Shown: one piece after another, positions 1 to 9,230 of the stretch
Position numbering within the stretch: position 1 is the stretch's first letter
Layout: each line of letters starts with the position of its first letter
Assembly: GCF_007833795.1 (NCBI RefSeq)
Contig: NZ_CP032702.1
Location: 1,054,001-1,118,000, forward strand
DNA: 64,000 nucleotides
Direction: 5' to 3'
From: Candidatus Pantoea soli
GTDB taxonomy: Bacteria > Pseudomonadota > Gammaproteobacteria > Enterobacterales > Enterobacteriaceae
The notes under the pieces: model-generated
Told to the model about the DNA's origin: nothing
What the model saw: the letters and a program-made list of their open reading frames with translations, nothing else
Database searches by the model: none
Translations under genes and position numbers: made by a program

Positions 1-184
1 CTACGGCCAGCGCTTTTGCATCACCGTTTAGCGCCACCAGCAGCGTTTTAAACACCTGGCGGGCATCCAGGTTGAGTTTACGCACCGCTTCATCCCCGAA
101 ATGGGTTTCGTGCGCGTCATGCTCATAAGGATGCAGAGTAAAAGCGACCTTTTGTTTTTCCAGCAGTTTTACAGCGGGCGTCAT
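1..184 (-). CDS. ybaK: Cys-tRNA(Pro)/Cys-tRNA(Cys) deacylase YbaK, N-terminal part
   Basis: The reading frame starts at the ATG on the reverse strand at 184 and runs off the left edge, giving about 61 residues beginning [20 protein letters not shown] and containing the [19 protein letters not shown] segment typical of the YbaK/ProX editing family. Known YbaK hydrolyses Cys wrongly attached to tRNA-Pro. Its position next to chiX and ybaP is the same as in E. coli. The catalytic C-terminal two thirds lie outside the window, so activity cannot be judged. Confidence 0.9.
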   Translation of the reverse strand, partial: MTPAVKLLEKQKVAFTLHPYEHDAHETHFGDEAVRKLNLDARQVFKTLLVALNGDAKALAV

Positions 185-271
185 TTTTTTAATCCTTAGC
201 TAAGAAAAATCTTATGTACAAACTGATGAATAGTGCTGGCGAAAATCTGAACTTTGCGCGAAAATTGCCCC

Positions 272-352
272 GCGCCAGCGATGCTGGCGATAACCAAAAT
301 CATAAACACATTCCTCTTTGACAGGCTGATAGCAATATCGGCCTTCTTTTTT
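272..352 (+). ncRNA. chiX: ChiX (MicM/SroB) small RNA
   Basis: The stretch ATTCCTCTTTGACAGG (310-325) is nearly identical to the seed of E. coli ChiX, which pairs with the chiP/chiPQ leader and represses chitoporin synthesis with Hfq. A 5' hairpin (GCCAGC-GAT-GCTGGC, about 274-288) corresponds to the 5' stem of ChiX. The 3' end is a rho-independent terminator: GGCTGATA (324-331), loop GCAA, TATCGGCC (336-343), then a T-rich run to 352. The place between ybaK and ybaP is also that of E. coli. The exact 5' end is estimated; no strong promoter boxes were identified. Confidence 0.87.
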
Positions 353-465
353 ATGTGTCTCTGCGGTCGCTGAAAGCGGGCGTTCTTCATATGCGGCGGC
401 AGGGTTACTGCCGCTATCTGCGTTCGCCACGGAGCAATGCCTCATCCGCAGCCGCACGTTTAGGG

Positions 466-1266
466 CTACTGTTTCAGCAGCGCTGGCAGGTTGTCATCGC
501 CATAGAGGTGCAACGCGCCTACCGCCACCACATAGCGGCCCGGCGGCAGCGCCTGCAGCAGATCGCGCCAGTGCTGATTGCGATTGCGCATCAGCGTGTC
601 ATTCAGTTCACTGCTGAAGGTTCCCGGCAGCCTGACCGGCTGCCGGGCCGGCGGCGCATCCAGCCACCAGCTGATCATGGTTTGCAGCAGGCGGGCATTG
701 GTGTGCCAGTGCGTCAGCGTATCCAGCAGCAGCGCCAGGCCATCCTGTGGCAGGGATTTGAGCAGGGCGATCTGCGTGTCCGGCCCTTCCAGCTCAATGA
801 TGCGCTTACCGGCGCTTTTTGCCGCCTGCAGCAGCTGATAATCCACGCCATACTGCGGACGTAACCCGAGGCGTTGCGCCTGTTGTGCCTGCAGCATCAG
901 CGCGATTTGCCAGAACGGCAGATGATCAAACAGGCTCAGGCTTAGCGATAAGGTCTCACACAGCGCGGTCAGCTGCTGCAGCGCCGCAGGTTCCAGCCGG
1001 GTTGCCAGCGGCGGCGCGGTCTCCACGCCGGTAAAGGGTGACTCGCCCTGCGTAATATCGGCTTCCACCACCAGCGCATCCGCTTTCTGCAGCTGACGCA
1101 GCAGGCCGGCGGGCAGCGGCTGCATATCCCGCGTGCCCATATGAATACTGCCGGTCAGGTGCAGACGGCGGTCGCCAAGGCGGATATCCAGTGCCGGCCA
1201 GCGATAACTGGCCGGAAACAGGCGGGTGACCCACTGCTGCAGGCCGTGCCACAGACTGCTTTTCAT
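466..1266 (-). CDS. ybaP: YbaP, TraB/GumN-family protein
   Basis: The 266-residue protein carries the two short histidine motifs of the TraB/GumN fold: GSIHMG near the N terminus and VGALHLYG near the C terminus, with conserved acidic residues (VVEADI) between. The fold resembles Tiki-type metalloproteases, but the substrate of YbaP is not established. I start at MKSSLW (1266) rather than the ATG at 1287 because AGAAGGA lies six bases upstream of it. The length matches E. coli YbaP (264). It lies downstream of copA on the same strand with about 70 bases between them. Confidence 0.88.
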   Translation of the reverse strand: MKSSLWHGLQQWVTRLFPASYRWPALDIRLGDRRLHLTGSIHMGTRDMQPLPAGLLRQLQKADALVVEADITQGESPFTGVETAPPLATRLEPAALQQLTALCETLSLSLSLFDHLPFWQIALMLQAQQAQRLGLRPQYGVDYQLLQAAKSAGKRIIELEGPDTQIALLKSLPQDGLALLLDTLTHWHTNARLLQTMISWWLDAPPARQPVRLPGTFSSELNDTLMRNRNQHWRDLLQALPPGRYVVAVGALHLYGDDNLPALLKQ

Positions 1267-1334
1267 GCCCGGTCCTTCTGAAGTCAAAACGCCATGCTAG
1301 CGATTTCATCTGCGGAAAAACAGGGCAGAGCCTG

Positions 1335-3845
1335 CTATTGCCGCTGCGCTGGCGTGAAACGTAACAGGCGATTGGCGTTGCTCACCACGGTGATCGAAGA
1401 GAGCGCCATCGCGGCACCGGCAACAATCGGGCTCAGCAGCAGGCCGGTAAACGGATAGAGCACGCCGGCAGCAAGCGGAATGCCGCAGCTGTTATAAATA
1501 AACGCACCGAGCAGGTTCTGGCGCATATTGCGCAGCGTGGCTTTGGCCACCGCCAGCGCATCGGCAACGCAGTGCAGATCGTTACGCATCAGCGTCATGG
1601 CCGCGGTTTCCACCGCCACATCGCTGCCGCCGCCCATGGCAATGCCGACATCAGCCTGCGCCAGCGCCGGGGCATCATTGATGCCATCGCCCACCATCAC
1701 CACTTTTCGTCCCTGCTGTTGCAGACGGGCAATGGCCTGCGCTTTGCCGTCCGGCAGTACGCCGGCAATCACCTCGTCAATGCCGGCTTCCGCGGCAATC
1801 GCCTGCGCGGTCTGCTGATGATCGCCGGTCAGCATAATCAGCCGGTAACCCAGCGCATGCAGACGCGCCAGTGCGTCGGTACTTTCCGGGCGCAGTGTGT
1901 CGCGCAGCGCAATCAGGCCAAGCAGCTGGCCATCCTCAGCCAGCAGCACGGGCGTGGCACCCAGTGCGGCCAGGCGTTCGATATCGGCGCTGGCCGGGGT
2001 GTAATCCACCTGCTGATCATCCAGTAACGCACTATTGCCCAGTAGCCTTGCCTTGCCTGCTACAGTAGCGCTTACGCCTTTGCCGCGTATTGTACGAAAT
2101 TGCTCTGCTGCTGAGGCGCTGACTGGCGGCGCGGCGGCCAGGATTGCCTGCGCCAGCGGATGACGGGAGCCCTGCTCCAGTTCGGCTGCGGCATGCAGCA
2201 CCTGCTGACGATCGCGCGCACCATAGGTGATAACTTCAGCGACCTGCGGTGTGCCCTGCGTCAGGGTGCCGGTTTTATCAAACACCAGCGTGTCGACTTC
2301 GCTGGCCCGCTGCAGCGCATCGGCATCCCGTACCAGCACGCCCAGCTCTGCCGCGCGCCCGACGCCGGCAATCACCGACATCGGCGTGGCCAGACCCAGG
2401 GCGCACGGGCAGGCAATGATCAGCACCGTGGTGACAATCACCAGCGTATAGGCCAGCTGCGGCTGCGGCCCCGCCAGATACCACACCAGACCGCTGATCG
2501 CGGCGATCGCCACCACCACCGGCACAAACACCGCGGAGATGCGATCGGCCAGACGACCGATGTCCGGTTTGCTGCTCTGCGCCTGACGCACCATGTTAAT
2601 GATACGCGCCAGCGTGGTGTGGCTGCCGGTCGCCCGGGCAATAAACTGCACCGCGCCATCCTGGACCAGCGTGCCGGCATACAGCGTGTCGCCAATCTGT
2701 TTTGCCTGCGGCACCGCTTCGCCGGTCAGCATCGCTTCATCCAGCCAGGCTTCGCCCTGGGTTATTTCACCATCTACCGGCACGCGGTCGCCGGTCACCA
2801 GTTTCAGGGTCATGCCGGAGGTCACTTCGCTGAGCGGTCGCAGCGTTTCTCCCTGCGGCGTCACGACGCGCGCCTGCGCTGGCGTCAGGTCCAGCAGCCG
2901 TTCCAGCGCTTTCGAGGCGCGCTGACGCGCCCGCTGCTCCAGCGCATGCCCCAGATTGATCAGGCCGATGATCATGACGCTGGCTTCAAAATAGAGATGC
3001 CGCGCCTGCGGCGGGAAAAAGTCAGGCCACAGCGCAACGCTCATGGAGTAGAGCCAGGCCGCGCCGGTGCCCAGCGCCACCAGCGTATCCATGGTGGCCG
3101 TGGCATGGCGCAGGCTGCGCCAGGCGCTGCGATAAAAATGGCCGCCGGTCAGCAGCATGATCAGCAGGGTAAGCAGTCCAAGCGTGCGCCACAGCGTCTG
3201 GTTGGCGGCAGTGAGCATCATATGATCGCCGAACATGCCCCAGACCATCAGCGGGATACCCGCCAGCAGCGCCAGCGCCGACTGCCAGCTGAAACGGCGC
3301 ATCGCCTGCTGCGCGCTCGCCTGCTGACGTTCGCGGCGGGTTTGCTCATCTTCAATCACTTCTGCGGCGTAACCCGCCTGATCGACCGCACTGAGCATGT
3401 CGGCGGCCGATGCGGTGCCCAGCACCAGCGCGCTGCGCTCGCCAAGATTCACCCGCGCCTGACTGACGCCGGGGGTGTTTTGCAGCGCCTGTTCCACCCG
3501 GCTGACACAGCTGGCACAGCTCATGCCGCTAATCAGCAAATGGTGCACGGGCAGCGCTGCTTCTGCCGGCTGCGATTCCGTTGTCAGCGCCTCCGGCGGC
3601 GGCTCCTGAGCTGGCAACGGATCAGGCTTTGGGGGCGTTGCCTCGTTTTTAACCGCCGCGTGGTAGCCTGCCTGCTCCACGGTCGCGATCAGATCGCGGG
3701 CGCTGGCATTGCTGGTGACGCGCGCTTCTTCCAGCGTAATCTCCACCTGTTCCACATCGCTGCGCTGTTCCAGCGCCTCTTTGACCCGTTTCACACAGTG
3801 GCCGCAGGACAAGCCGTCCAGTGCCAGTAATTGAACCTGAGACAT
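1335..3845 (-). CDS. copA: Copper-exporting P-type ATPase CopA
   Basis: An 836-residue P1B-type ATPase that pumps Cu(I) from cytoplasm to periplasm. Two N-terminal metal-binding domains show GLSCGHC (near residue 12) and GMSCASC (near 105). The membrane copper site CPC is in [12 protein letters not shown], the phosphorylated aspartate in DKTGTLT, the SRHPLA histidine in the nucleotide domain and the hinge in GDGINDAP. The start at MSQVQLL follows GAGGAG; an upstream ATG ten codons earlier has no such site and extends beyond the E. coli protein. Transcription is from a CueR-type promoter at 3899-3929. Confidence 0.97.
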   Translation of the reverse strand: MSQVQLLALDGLSCGHCVKRVKEALEQRSDVEQVEITLEEARVTSNASARDLIATVEQAGYHAAVKNEATPPKPDPLPAQEPPPEALTTESQPAEAALPVHHLLISGMSCASCVSRVEQALQNTPGVSQARVNLGERSALVLGTASAADMLSAVDQAGYAAEVIEDEQTRRERQQASAQQAMRRFSWQSALALLAGIPLMVWGMFGDHMMLTAANQTLWRTLGLLTLLIMLLTGGHFYRSAWRSLRHATATMDTLVALGTGAAWLYSMSVALWPDFFPPQARHLYFEASVMIIGLINLGHALEQRARQRASKALERLLDLTPAQARVVTPQGETLRPLSEVTSGMTLKLVTGDRVPVDGEITQGEAWLDEAMLTGEAVPQAKQIGDTLYAGTLVQDGAVQFIARATGSHTTLARIINMVRQAQSSKPDIGRLADRISAVFVPVVVAIAAISGLVWYLAGPQPQLAYTLVIVTTVLIIACPCALGLATPMSVIAGVGRAAELGVLVRDADALQRASEVDTLVFDKTGTLTQGTPQVAEVITYGARDRQQVLHAAAELEQGSRHPLAQAILAAAPPVSASAAEQFRTIRGKGVSATVAGKARLLGNSALLDDQQVDYTPASADIERLAALGATPVLLAEDGQLLGLIALRDTLRPESTDALARLHALGYRLIMLTGDHQQTAQAIAAEAGIDEVIAGVLPDGKAQAIARLQQQGRKVVMVGDGINDAPALAQADVGIAMGGGSDVAVETAAMTLMRNDLHCVADALAVAKATLRNMRQNLLGAFIYNSCGIPLAAGVLYPFTGLLLSPIVAGAAMALSSITVVSNANRLLRFTPAQRQ

Positions 3846-3898
3846 TATCCACTCCTCGTTGATGATGGTATTCACTGTTCATTTTAGAATGTTTTTAC

Positions 3899-3929
3899 AG
3901 GCTAAACCTTCCATCAGGGGGAAGGTCAA
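3899..3929 (-). promoter_or_regulatory. CueR-activated copA promoter with 19-bp spacer
   Basis: On the reverse strand TTGACC (3924-3929) and TAGCCT (3899-3904) are separated by 19 bp, the overlong spacer that MerR-family activators untwist. The spacer contains the dyad ACCTTCC (as GGAAGGT at 3920-3926) and its partner at 3906-3912. It is almost base-for-base the E. coli copA promoter, so CueR-Cu(I) activation is expected. Confidence 0.93.
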
Positions 3930-4379
3930 GGGCAGGCGAGTCGTTCCCGTTGCTATGTGCGATACTGATTTTCAGGAAAGCAGGCACAGGCAGCCGCCGT
4001 CCGGCGCACCGGCGGCGGCAGTGCGCCGGGTAACCACTGCCATTGCCTGTGTATCCGGAACGGCCAGTCTTCCGCTCAGGGAAAGTAAGCGGCTTACGCC
4101 ATCCGGGATGCGGACAGTCTCCTGATTACCGGCACGTTTTCCCGGCGCGTGCCGGTCAGGTATGGCTGCAGAATGCCGGGGTCTGATCAGAGCATCACTG
4201 ACAGGCTGCTGAAGAAGTAACGGGCAATCAGCACGGCGCGCCGGCGGTCATGCATCGCCCGGATCGCGCAGGGTATCCGTCGCCATCCGGCTATAATAGG
4301 CGGCGGAAGTGAAGGCAGCACAGCCCGGCACAGGCCGGACAGGGGACGCGCCTCAGAGCAGAAAAGAGGATGAAAGCGA
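3930..4379. other. Intergenic region where E. coli has ybaS-ybaT
   Basis: No convincing coding sequence is present in these 450 bases; the frames that stay open lack ribosome sites and family features. E. coli carries the glutaminase and GABA/amino-acid permease genes ybaS and ybaT here. A stem (ACCGGCACG 4128-4136, CGTGCCGGT 4148-4156) is visible, and a TATAAT hexamer at 4292-4297 may be the -10 box for cueR, without a clear -35. Confidence 0.6.
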
Positions 4380-4796
4380 ATGAACATCAGCGATATAGCA
4401 AAGAAAACCGGGCTGACCAGCAAAGCGATCCGTTTTTATGAAGAGAAGGGCGTCGTGACGCCGCCGGTACGCAGCGAAAACGGCTACCGGCGTTACAACG
4501 CGCATCATCTTGAAGAGCTGAATCTGTTACGGCAGGCGCGTCAGGTCGGTTTTACGCTGGACGAGTGCCGCGAGCTGGTGGCGCTGTTTAATAATCCGTC
4601 GCGTCACAGCGCCGATGTCAAAGCGCGCACGCTGCAAAAGGCCGATGAGATTGCCGCGCACATTGAAGAGCTGCACGCCATGCGTGCGCGTTTACTGGCG
4701 CTGGCGGAAGCCTGTCCCGGCAATGACAGTGCCGATTGCCCTATCATCAACCACCTGGCCGGTTGCTGCCATCAGGATGACGGAAAACGTGGCTGA
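4380..4796 (+). CDS. cueR: Copper efflux regulator CueR
   Basis: A 138-residue MerR-family activator. The N terminus ([24 protein letters not shown]) is the winged helix-turn-helix, followed by the long dimerisation helix. The two copper-binding cysteines are in [10 protein letters not shown] near residues 112-120, and a CC pair follows close to the C terminus as in E. coli CueR (135 residues). It should sense cytoplasmic Cu(I) and activate copA by unwinding the long spacer. Its last 25 bases overlap the end of the convergent ybbJ. Confidence 0.95.
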   Translation: MNISDIAKKTGLTSKAIRFYEEKGVVTPPVRSENGYRRYNAHHLEELNLLRQARQVGFTLDECRELVALFNNPSRHSADVKARTLQKADEIAAHIEELHAMRARLLALAEACPGNDSADCPIINHLAGCCHQDDGKRG

Positions 4797-5233
4797 ATCA
4801 GCAGCGTGATGCCGGAGACGCCGGTGACCACCACTGGCGTACCGGCGGGCAGGTCTTCTCTGGCCTGCACCCGCCAGCTGCTGTCACCAATGCGCACATG
4901 GCCGATGCCGGCCTTCAGCGGACTGTCCAGCGTCAGGTGCATGCCAACCAGCTGGGTGCCGCGCTGATTGAGGGTGCTGGGCTGCTGTGCGGATTCGCGA
5001 TAGCGTATCCAGCGATACCAGAGAAACACGCACACCAGCGTGAGCGCAGCAAACAGCAATCCCTGATTTTTCCATGACAGGGGAACCAGCCCCTCGACGA
5101 TGCCAACCAGCACTGCAGCCAGGCCGCTCCACAGCAGATAACCGCTGGTGCCGAGCATTTCGGCCGCCAGTAGCAATCCACCCAGCGTCAGCCAGAACCA
5201 GTGCGGGTGCGCAATCAGCTCCATGACCATCAT
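4772..5233 (-). CDS. ybbJ: YbbJ, NfeD-like membrane protein
   Basis: A 153-residue protein with three to four hydrophobic segments (residues 10-75) followed by a C-terminal OB-fold domain typical of short NfeD proteins. It is translationally coupled to qmcA, whose stop overlaps its ATG by four bases; stomatin/NfeD pairs are usually partners in the same membrane complex. The 3' end overlaps cueR tail to tail. An alternative start is the second Met (MVMELIAH). Confidence 0.92.
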   Translation of the reverse strand: MMVMELIAHPHWFWLTLGGLLLAAEMLGTSGYLLWSGLAAVLVGIVEGLVPLSWKNQGLLFAALTLVCVFLWYRWIRYRESAQQPSTLNQRGTQLVGMHLTLDSPLKAGIGHVRIGDSSWRVQAREDLPAGTPVVVTGVSGITLLIQPRFPSS

Positions 5234-6144
5234 GGTTTGCGCTCCGGACGGCTCTCTTTCAGCAGTTCGCTGATCCCGGCAACGGAGCCGAGCAGGCTGC
5301 TGGCATCCAGCGGCATCATGACCACTTTACTGTTCCCGGATTCGCCGATTTTCTGCAGCGCATCGGTATATTTCTGGGCGATAAAGTAGTTCACCGCCTG
5401 AATATTCCCGGCGGCAATTGCGTCTGAAACTGCGCGCGTGGCATTGGCTTCTGCTTCAGCCTGCCGTTCACGCGCTTCCGCCTGCAGAAAGGCTGAGGTG
5501 CGCTCGCCTTCTGCTTTCAGAATTTGTGACTGCTTGTCGCCTTCAGCGCGCAGAATAGCGGCCTGACGCACCCCTTCAGCAGCCAGAATATCCGCGCGTT
5601 TAGTGCGTTCGGCCTTCATCTGCGCATTCATCGCGGCAATCAGCTCCTGCGGCGGCCGCACGTCGCGGATTTCAATACGGGTAATTTTTACGCCCCATGG
5701 ATTCGTGGCTTCATCCACAATGTGCAGCAGACGGGTGTTGATGTTATCGCGCTGCGACAGCATCTCATCCAGTTCCATTCCGCCCAGTACCGTACGGATA
5801 TTGGTCATGGTCAGGTTAATGATCGCCAGCTCCAGATTGCTGACTTCATAGGCAGCACGCGCCGAATCCACCACCTGAATAAAGCACACCGCATCAATGG
5901 TGACGTTGGCATTATCTTTGGAGATCACTTCCTGCGAAGGGATGTCGAGAACCTGTTCCATCATATTGATTTTGCGACCAATACGATCCATGAACGGCAC
6001 CACAAGATTGAGACCGGGCGGCAGCGTTTTGGTGTAGCGGCCAAAACGTTCCACCGTCCACTGATAACCCTGCGGGACAATTTTTACCCCGGCCCAGACG
6101 GTAACCAGCGCGAGTACGATGATGACGGGAATCACAGTTAACAT
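5230..6144 (-). CDS. qmcA: QmcA, SPFH/band-7 membrane protein
   Basis: A 304-residue stomatin-like protein. One N-terminal membrane helix (residues 3-20) is followed by the SPFH domain ([15 protein letters not shown] to about residue 180) and an alanine/glutamate-rich coiled coil ([19 protein letters not shown]). In E. coli QmcA was found as a multicopy suppressor linked to FtsH/HtpX membrane protein quality control. It is followed at once by its NfeD partner ybbJ. Confidence 0.95.
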   Translation of the reverse strand: MLTVIPVIIVLALVTVWAGVKIVPQGYQWTVERFGRYTKTLPPGLNLVVPFMDRIGRKINMMEQVLDIPSQEVISKDNANVTIDAVCFIQVVDSARAAYEVSNLELAIINLTMTNIRTVLGGMELDEMLSQRDNINTRLLHIVDEATNPWGVKITRIEIRDVRPPQELIAAMNAQMKAERTKRADILAAEGVRQAAILRAEGDKQSQILKAEGERTSAFLQAEARERQAEAEANATRAVSDAIAAGNIQAVNYFIAQKYTDALQKIGESGNSKVVMMPLDASSLLGSVAGISELLKESRPERKP

Positions 6145-6207
6145 ATAACCTCCTGGCTGTCAGATTGACGGGCCGAGTCGTTCGGCCCGTTGCACGCACG
6201 GTGCCGA

Positions 6208-7062
6208 TCAGTACAGCAGCGAATAGAGCTGACGACGATAGCGGGAGGCGAGCGCATCGCCAGTGCCAAGCGCCGCCAGGATCTCCTGGAACATTTTACG
6301 GACTTCGCCTTCGCCTGCGCTGAGATCGCTCTTCAGAAAGCCGAACAGCAGCGCCAGCGCTTCTTCATTGCGGCCCACCTGATGCAGCTGTAACGCAAGT
6401 TTAGCAGCCAGCCCGGCATTCGCCGGTTCGCTTGCCAGCTGCTCCTGCAGCAGCTGAATTTCCGGCGTATCTGCGGCCTGCTTCAGCAGATCGATCTGCG
6501 CCATCAGGCTCTGGTAGCGCGTATCCTGGTCCTGCAGTGGCACCACGGCGAGCACGGCTTCTGCTTCGTCGCTGCGGTTCAGCGCGATCAGCGCTTCAGC
6601 CAGCAGGAAGCCCATCTCGCTGTTTTGCTGGCTCAGCTGCCAGGCCTCTTTCAGCAGCGGCAGCGCCTCCAGATGTTTGCCTTCCTGCATCAGCGCCATT
6701 GCCTGCTGTGCTTTCAGCTCTTCTTCACGCGGCAGCACTTTCTCCAGCAGCGCGCGGATAGCCTCTTCAGGCTGCGGCCCCTGGAAACCGTCAACCGGCT
6801 GGCCATTCTGGAACAGATAGACCGTAGGAAGGGCGCGCAGGCCAAACTGCGACGCCACCATCTGCTCTTTATCACAATCGAGCTTCGCCAGGATGAACTG
6901 ACCGGCATACTCCTGCGCCAGCCGCTCCAGCACCGGCGTCAGCTGCTGGCAGTGCTGGCTGCGCTCTGACCAGAAGTAGAACAGCACCGGCAGCTGCATG
7001 GACTGCTCCAGCGTCTGCTGCAGGTTGGATTCGTTGATGTCGATAATCAAAGCGTGTGACAT
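6208..7062 (-). CDS. cnoX: Chaperedoxin CnoX (YbbN)
   Basis: A 284-residue protein with an N-terminal thioredoxin-like domain whose CxxC is replaced by SQHC ([16 protein letters not shown]), so it is not a normal disulfide reductase, followed by TPR repeats. E. coli CnoX is a holdase activated by hypochlorous acid that hands clients to GroEL and DnaK. The start at [15 protein letters not shown] agrees in length with E. coli; the open frame extends 26 codons further upstream into the ybbO 3' end without homology. Confidence 0.95.
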   Translation of the reverse strand: MSHALIIDINESNLQQTLEQSMQLPVLFYFWSERSQHCQQLTPVLERLAQEYAGQFILAKLDCDKEQMVASQFGLRALPTVYLFQNGQPVDGFQGPQPEEAIRALLEKVLPREEELKAQQAMALMQEGKHLEALPLLKEAWQLSQQNSEMGFLLAEALIALNRSDEAEAVLAVVPLQDQDTRYQSLMAQIDLLKQAADTPEIQLLQEQLASEPANAGLAAKLALQLHQVGRNEEALALLFGFLKSDLSAGEGEVRKMFQEILAALGTGDALASRYRRQLYSLLY

Positions 7063-7123
7063 GAATACGTCTCTTGGCAGAAAGTGTGTTGAGGATATGG
7101 GGGCAAACGCCCCGGCTTCAAGT

Positions 7124-7915
7124 TCAATTCGGCGTTGCATCCGGCTTGCTGCGCAAAATGCGATCCAGCATCCAGCCCGGCAGCAGCCGTTTCAGCACGC
7201 TCATTACCCAGGCAACCAGCGTGACCGGATAGCGCAGGCGCGGATGACGACTCTCCAGCGCGTGGCGCAGTTTGGGCAGAATCGCTTCCGGCGGCAGGGT
7301 AAAGCGTGCGGCGATCCCTGGATTGCGCACCGGTTTATCCTGCTCGCCCTGGTGCACGTTATCGGTAAACCGGGTGGAAATCGGGCCAGGCTCAATCAGG
7401 CTGACGCGCACGCCGCTTTCCCGCACCTCCATGCGCAGGGCATCACTCCAGGCTTCCAGCGCCCATTTGCTGGCCGCATAAGCGCCGCGGCCCGGGGTGG
7501 CAATCAGCCCCAGCACTGAGCTGGTATTAATGATGCGACCATCGCCGCTGTTCTGCAGCGCCGGCAGCAGGCGCAGCGTGAGCTGGTGCGTGCCGAACAG
7601 ATTAGTGGAAAACTGCCGCTCCAGCTGCTGGCGGGAAACGCTGCTCAGCGGGCCGTACTGGCCGTAACCGCCGTTGTTAAACAGGCCGTGCAGGCAATTG
7701 CCGGTCAGGGCGATCACCTTTTCGGCGGCGGCGTCCACGCTGGCCGGGTCGTCCAGATCCAGCGCAATACCGGTAAAACCCAGCGTCTCCATGCGCGCCA
7801 CATCGTCAGGGCGACGACAGGCCGCCAGCACATGATAGCCGCGCGCCTGCAAATCGTGCGCGGCCGCCAGGCCAATGCCGCTGGAACAGCCGGTAATTAA
7901 AATTCGTTTTTGCAT
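7124..7915 (-). CDS. ybbO: Short-chain dehydrogenase YbbO
   Basis: A 263-residue classical SDR oxidoreductase: cofactor glycine motif TGCSSGIG (residues 8-15), NNGG in place of NNAG, active-site serine in NTSSVLG and catalytic YAASK. The E. coli enzyme is an NADP-dependent oxidoreductase, reported to act on retinoid-like and long-chain aldehydes. It sits between tesA and cnoX as in E. coli. Confidence 0.92.
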   Translation of the reverse strand: MQKRILITGCSSGIGLAAAHDLQARGYHVLAACRRPDDVARMETLGFTGIALDLDDPASVDAAAEKVIALTGNCLHGLFNNGGYGQYGPLSSVSRQQLERQFSTNLFGTHQLTLRLLPALQNSGDGRIINTSSVLGLIATPGRGAYAASKWALEAWSDALRMEVRESGVRVSLIEPGPISTRFTDNVHQGEQDKPVRNPGIAARFTLPPEAILPKLRHALESRHPRLRYPVTLVAWVMSVLKRLLPGWMLDRILRSKPDATPN

Positions 7916-7946
7916 TTCTTTACCTGTGAAAAATCACGCGCCTGCG

Positions 7947-8576
7947 TTAATTCTGCTTTACTAGCGGAGCCAGCGTTTCTGCCATGATCTTAGCGATAAA
8001 CGGCTGGGCCGCCGGATTAGGGTGAATACCGTCCTGCTGCATCCACTCCGGCTTCAGGTAGACCTGCTCCATAAAAAACGGTATCAGGGGAAGCGCGTAC
8101 TGCTGCGCCAGCTGCGGATAGATCGCACTGAACGCCTCGGTGTAACGTCGGCCATAATTAGCCGGCAGGCGAATCTGCATCAGCAGCGGCTGCGCATCAG
8201 CGGCTTTCACCTGTTCGATTACCCTGCTCAAATCGCGGGCAATGTCAGCCGGCGGAAACCCGCGCAGGCCGTCATTGCCGCCCAGTTCGATCAATACCCA
8301 GCGCGGCTGGTGCTGTTTTAACAGCGCCGGCAATCGCGCCAGGCCTTGTCCGGCGGTGTCTCCGCTGATACTGGCGTTAATCACACGCGGCTGCTGTTGC
8401 CAGGTTTTGTCCAGCAGGCTGGGCCAGGCGGCGCTGGCGGACATGCGATAACCGGCGCTCAGGCTGTCGCCCAGCACCAGCAGGGTATCGGCAGCGCTAA
8501 CCACCCGCGATACCAGCAAAAGCACTAACAACAGGAAGGGATAATGCCAGCGGAAAACATTGTTGCGGTTCATCAT
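7947..8576 (-). CDS. tesA: Periplasmic acyl-CoA thioesterase I / lysophospholipase L1 TesA
   Basis: A 209-residue SGNH-hydrolase with a cleavable signal peptide (hydrophobic core after FRWHY, cleavage near VSAA-DTLL). Block I GDSLSAGYR carries the nucleophile serine (about residue 38), block III is GGND and block V DGIHPN supplies Asp and His. The start MMNRNNVFRW aligns with E. coli TesA. Its first 33 bases overlap the divergent ybbA, so both starts lie inside each other's reading frame, an arrangement kept in E. coli. Confidence 0.95.
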   Translation of the reverse strand: MMNRNNVFRWHYPFLLLVLLLVSRVVSAADTLLVLGDSLSAGYRMSASAAWPSLLDKTWQQQPRVINASISGDTAGQGLARLPALLKQHQPRWVLIELGGNDGLRGFPPADIARDLSRVIEQVKAADAQPLLMQIRLPANYGRRYTEAFSAIYPQLAQQYALPLIPFFMEQVYLKPEWMQQDGIHPNPAAQPFIAKIMAETLAPLVKQN

Positions 8577-9230
8577 CTTACTAAGTCCGTCGGTCAGGGA
8601 GAGCATCAGCTGACCATCCTTACCGGAGTTGAGCTGGTTGTCAAACCAGCGGAAACGCTCGCGCTGATTGGCGAATCCGGATCCGGCAAATCCACGCTGC
8701 TGGGCATCCTTGCCGGACTGGACGATGGCAGCAGTGGCGAAGTGCATCTGCTGGGGCAGCCGCTGCACCGTATGAATGAGGAGCAGCGCGCGGCGTTGCG
8801 TGCGCGCGACGTGGGTTTTGTCTTTCAGTCTTTTATGCTGGTACCGACGCTGAATGCGCTGGAGAACGTGCAGCTGCCCGCGCTGTTGCGCGGTGACAGC
8901 GACCGCGACAGCCGCGCGCAGGCGGTGGCGTTGTTAACTCAGCTGGGTCTGCAGGCGCGTCTGCACCATCTGCCCGCCCAGCTCTCGGGTGGTGAACAGC
9001 AGCGCGTGGCGCTGGCGCGCGCCTTCAGCGGCCGGCCGGGGCTGCTGTTTGCGGATGAACCCACCGGCAATCTGGATCGCCAGACCGGTGAGCGCATTGC
9101 CGATCTGCTGTTCTCCCTGAACCGCGACTTTGCCACTACGCTGATTCTGGTTACCCACGATGAGCAGCTGGCCGCGCGCTGCGACCGGCGGCTGCGGCTG
9201 CGCGATGGCAAATTGTGGGAGGTGGCATGA
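8544..9230 (+). CDS. ybbA: ABC transporter ATP-binding protein YbbA
   Basis: A 228-residue ATPase of the LolD/MacB type: Walker A GESGSGKST, signature LSGGEQQR, Walker B LLFADEPTG and switch histidine VTHD. It pairs with the permease YbbP, whose ATG overlaps its TGA. The divergence from tesA, a lipid hydrolase, has led to the view that the complex handles lipid-like or toxic cargo, but the substrate is not known. Confidence 0.95.
   Translation: MPAENIVAVHHLTKSVGQGEHQLTILTGVELVVKPAETLALIGESGSGKSTLLGILAGLDDGSSGEVHLLGQPLHRMNEEQRAALRARDVGFVFQSFMLVPTLNALENVQLPALLRGDSDRDSRAQAVALLTQLGLQARLHHLPAQLSGGEQQRVALARAFSGRPGLLFADEPTGNLDRQTGERIADLLFSLNRDFATTLILVTHDEQLAARCDRRLRLRDGKLWEVA

Noticed and set aside
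196..303. Reverse-strand frame for a 35-residue peptide with an AGAGGA ribosome-like site
   Set aside because: It is antisense to the ChiX RNA; AGAGGA is the complement of the conserved ChiX seed, and no family match is evident.
2160..3830. 556-codon open frame on the plus strand
   Set aside because: It is the antisense of copA, with His/Arg/Gln-rich translation and no ribosome site; a shadow of high-GC coding DNA.
4128..4156. REP/BIME element
   Set aside because: A stem with ACCGGCACG arms is present, but it is single and does not fit the REP consensus closely enough.
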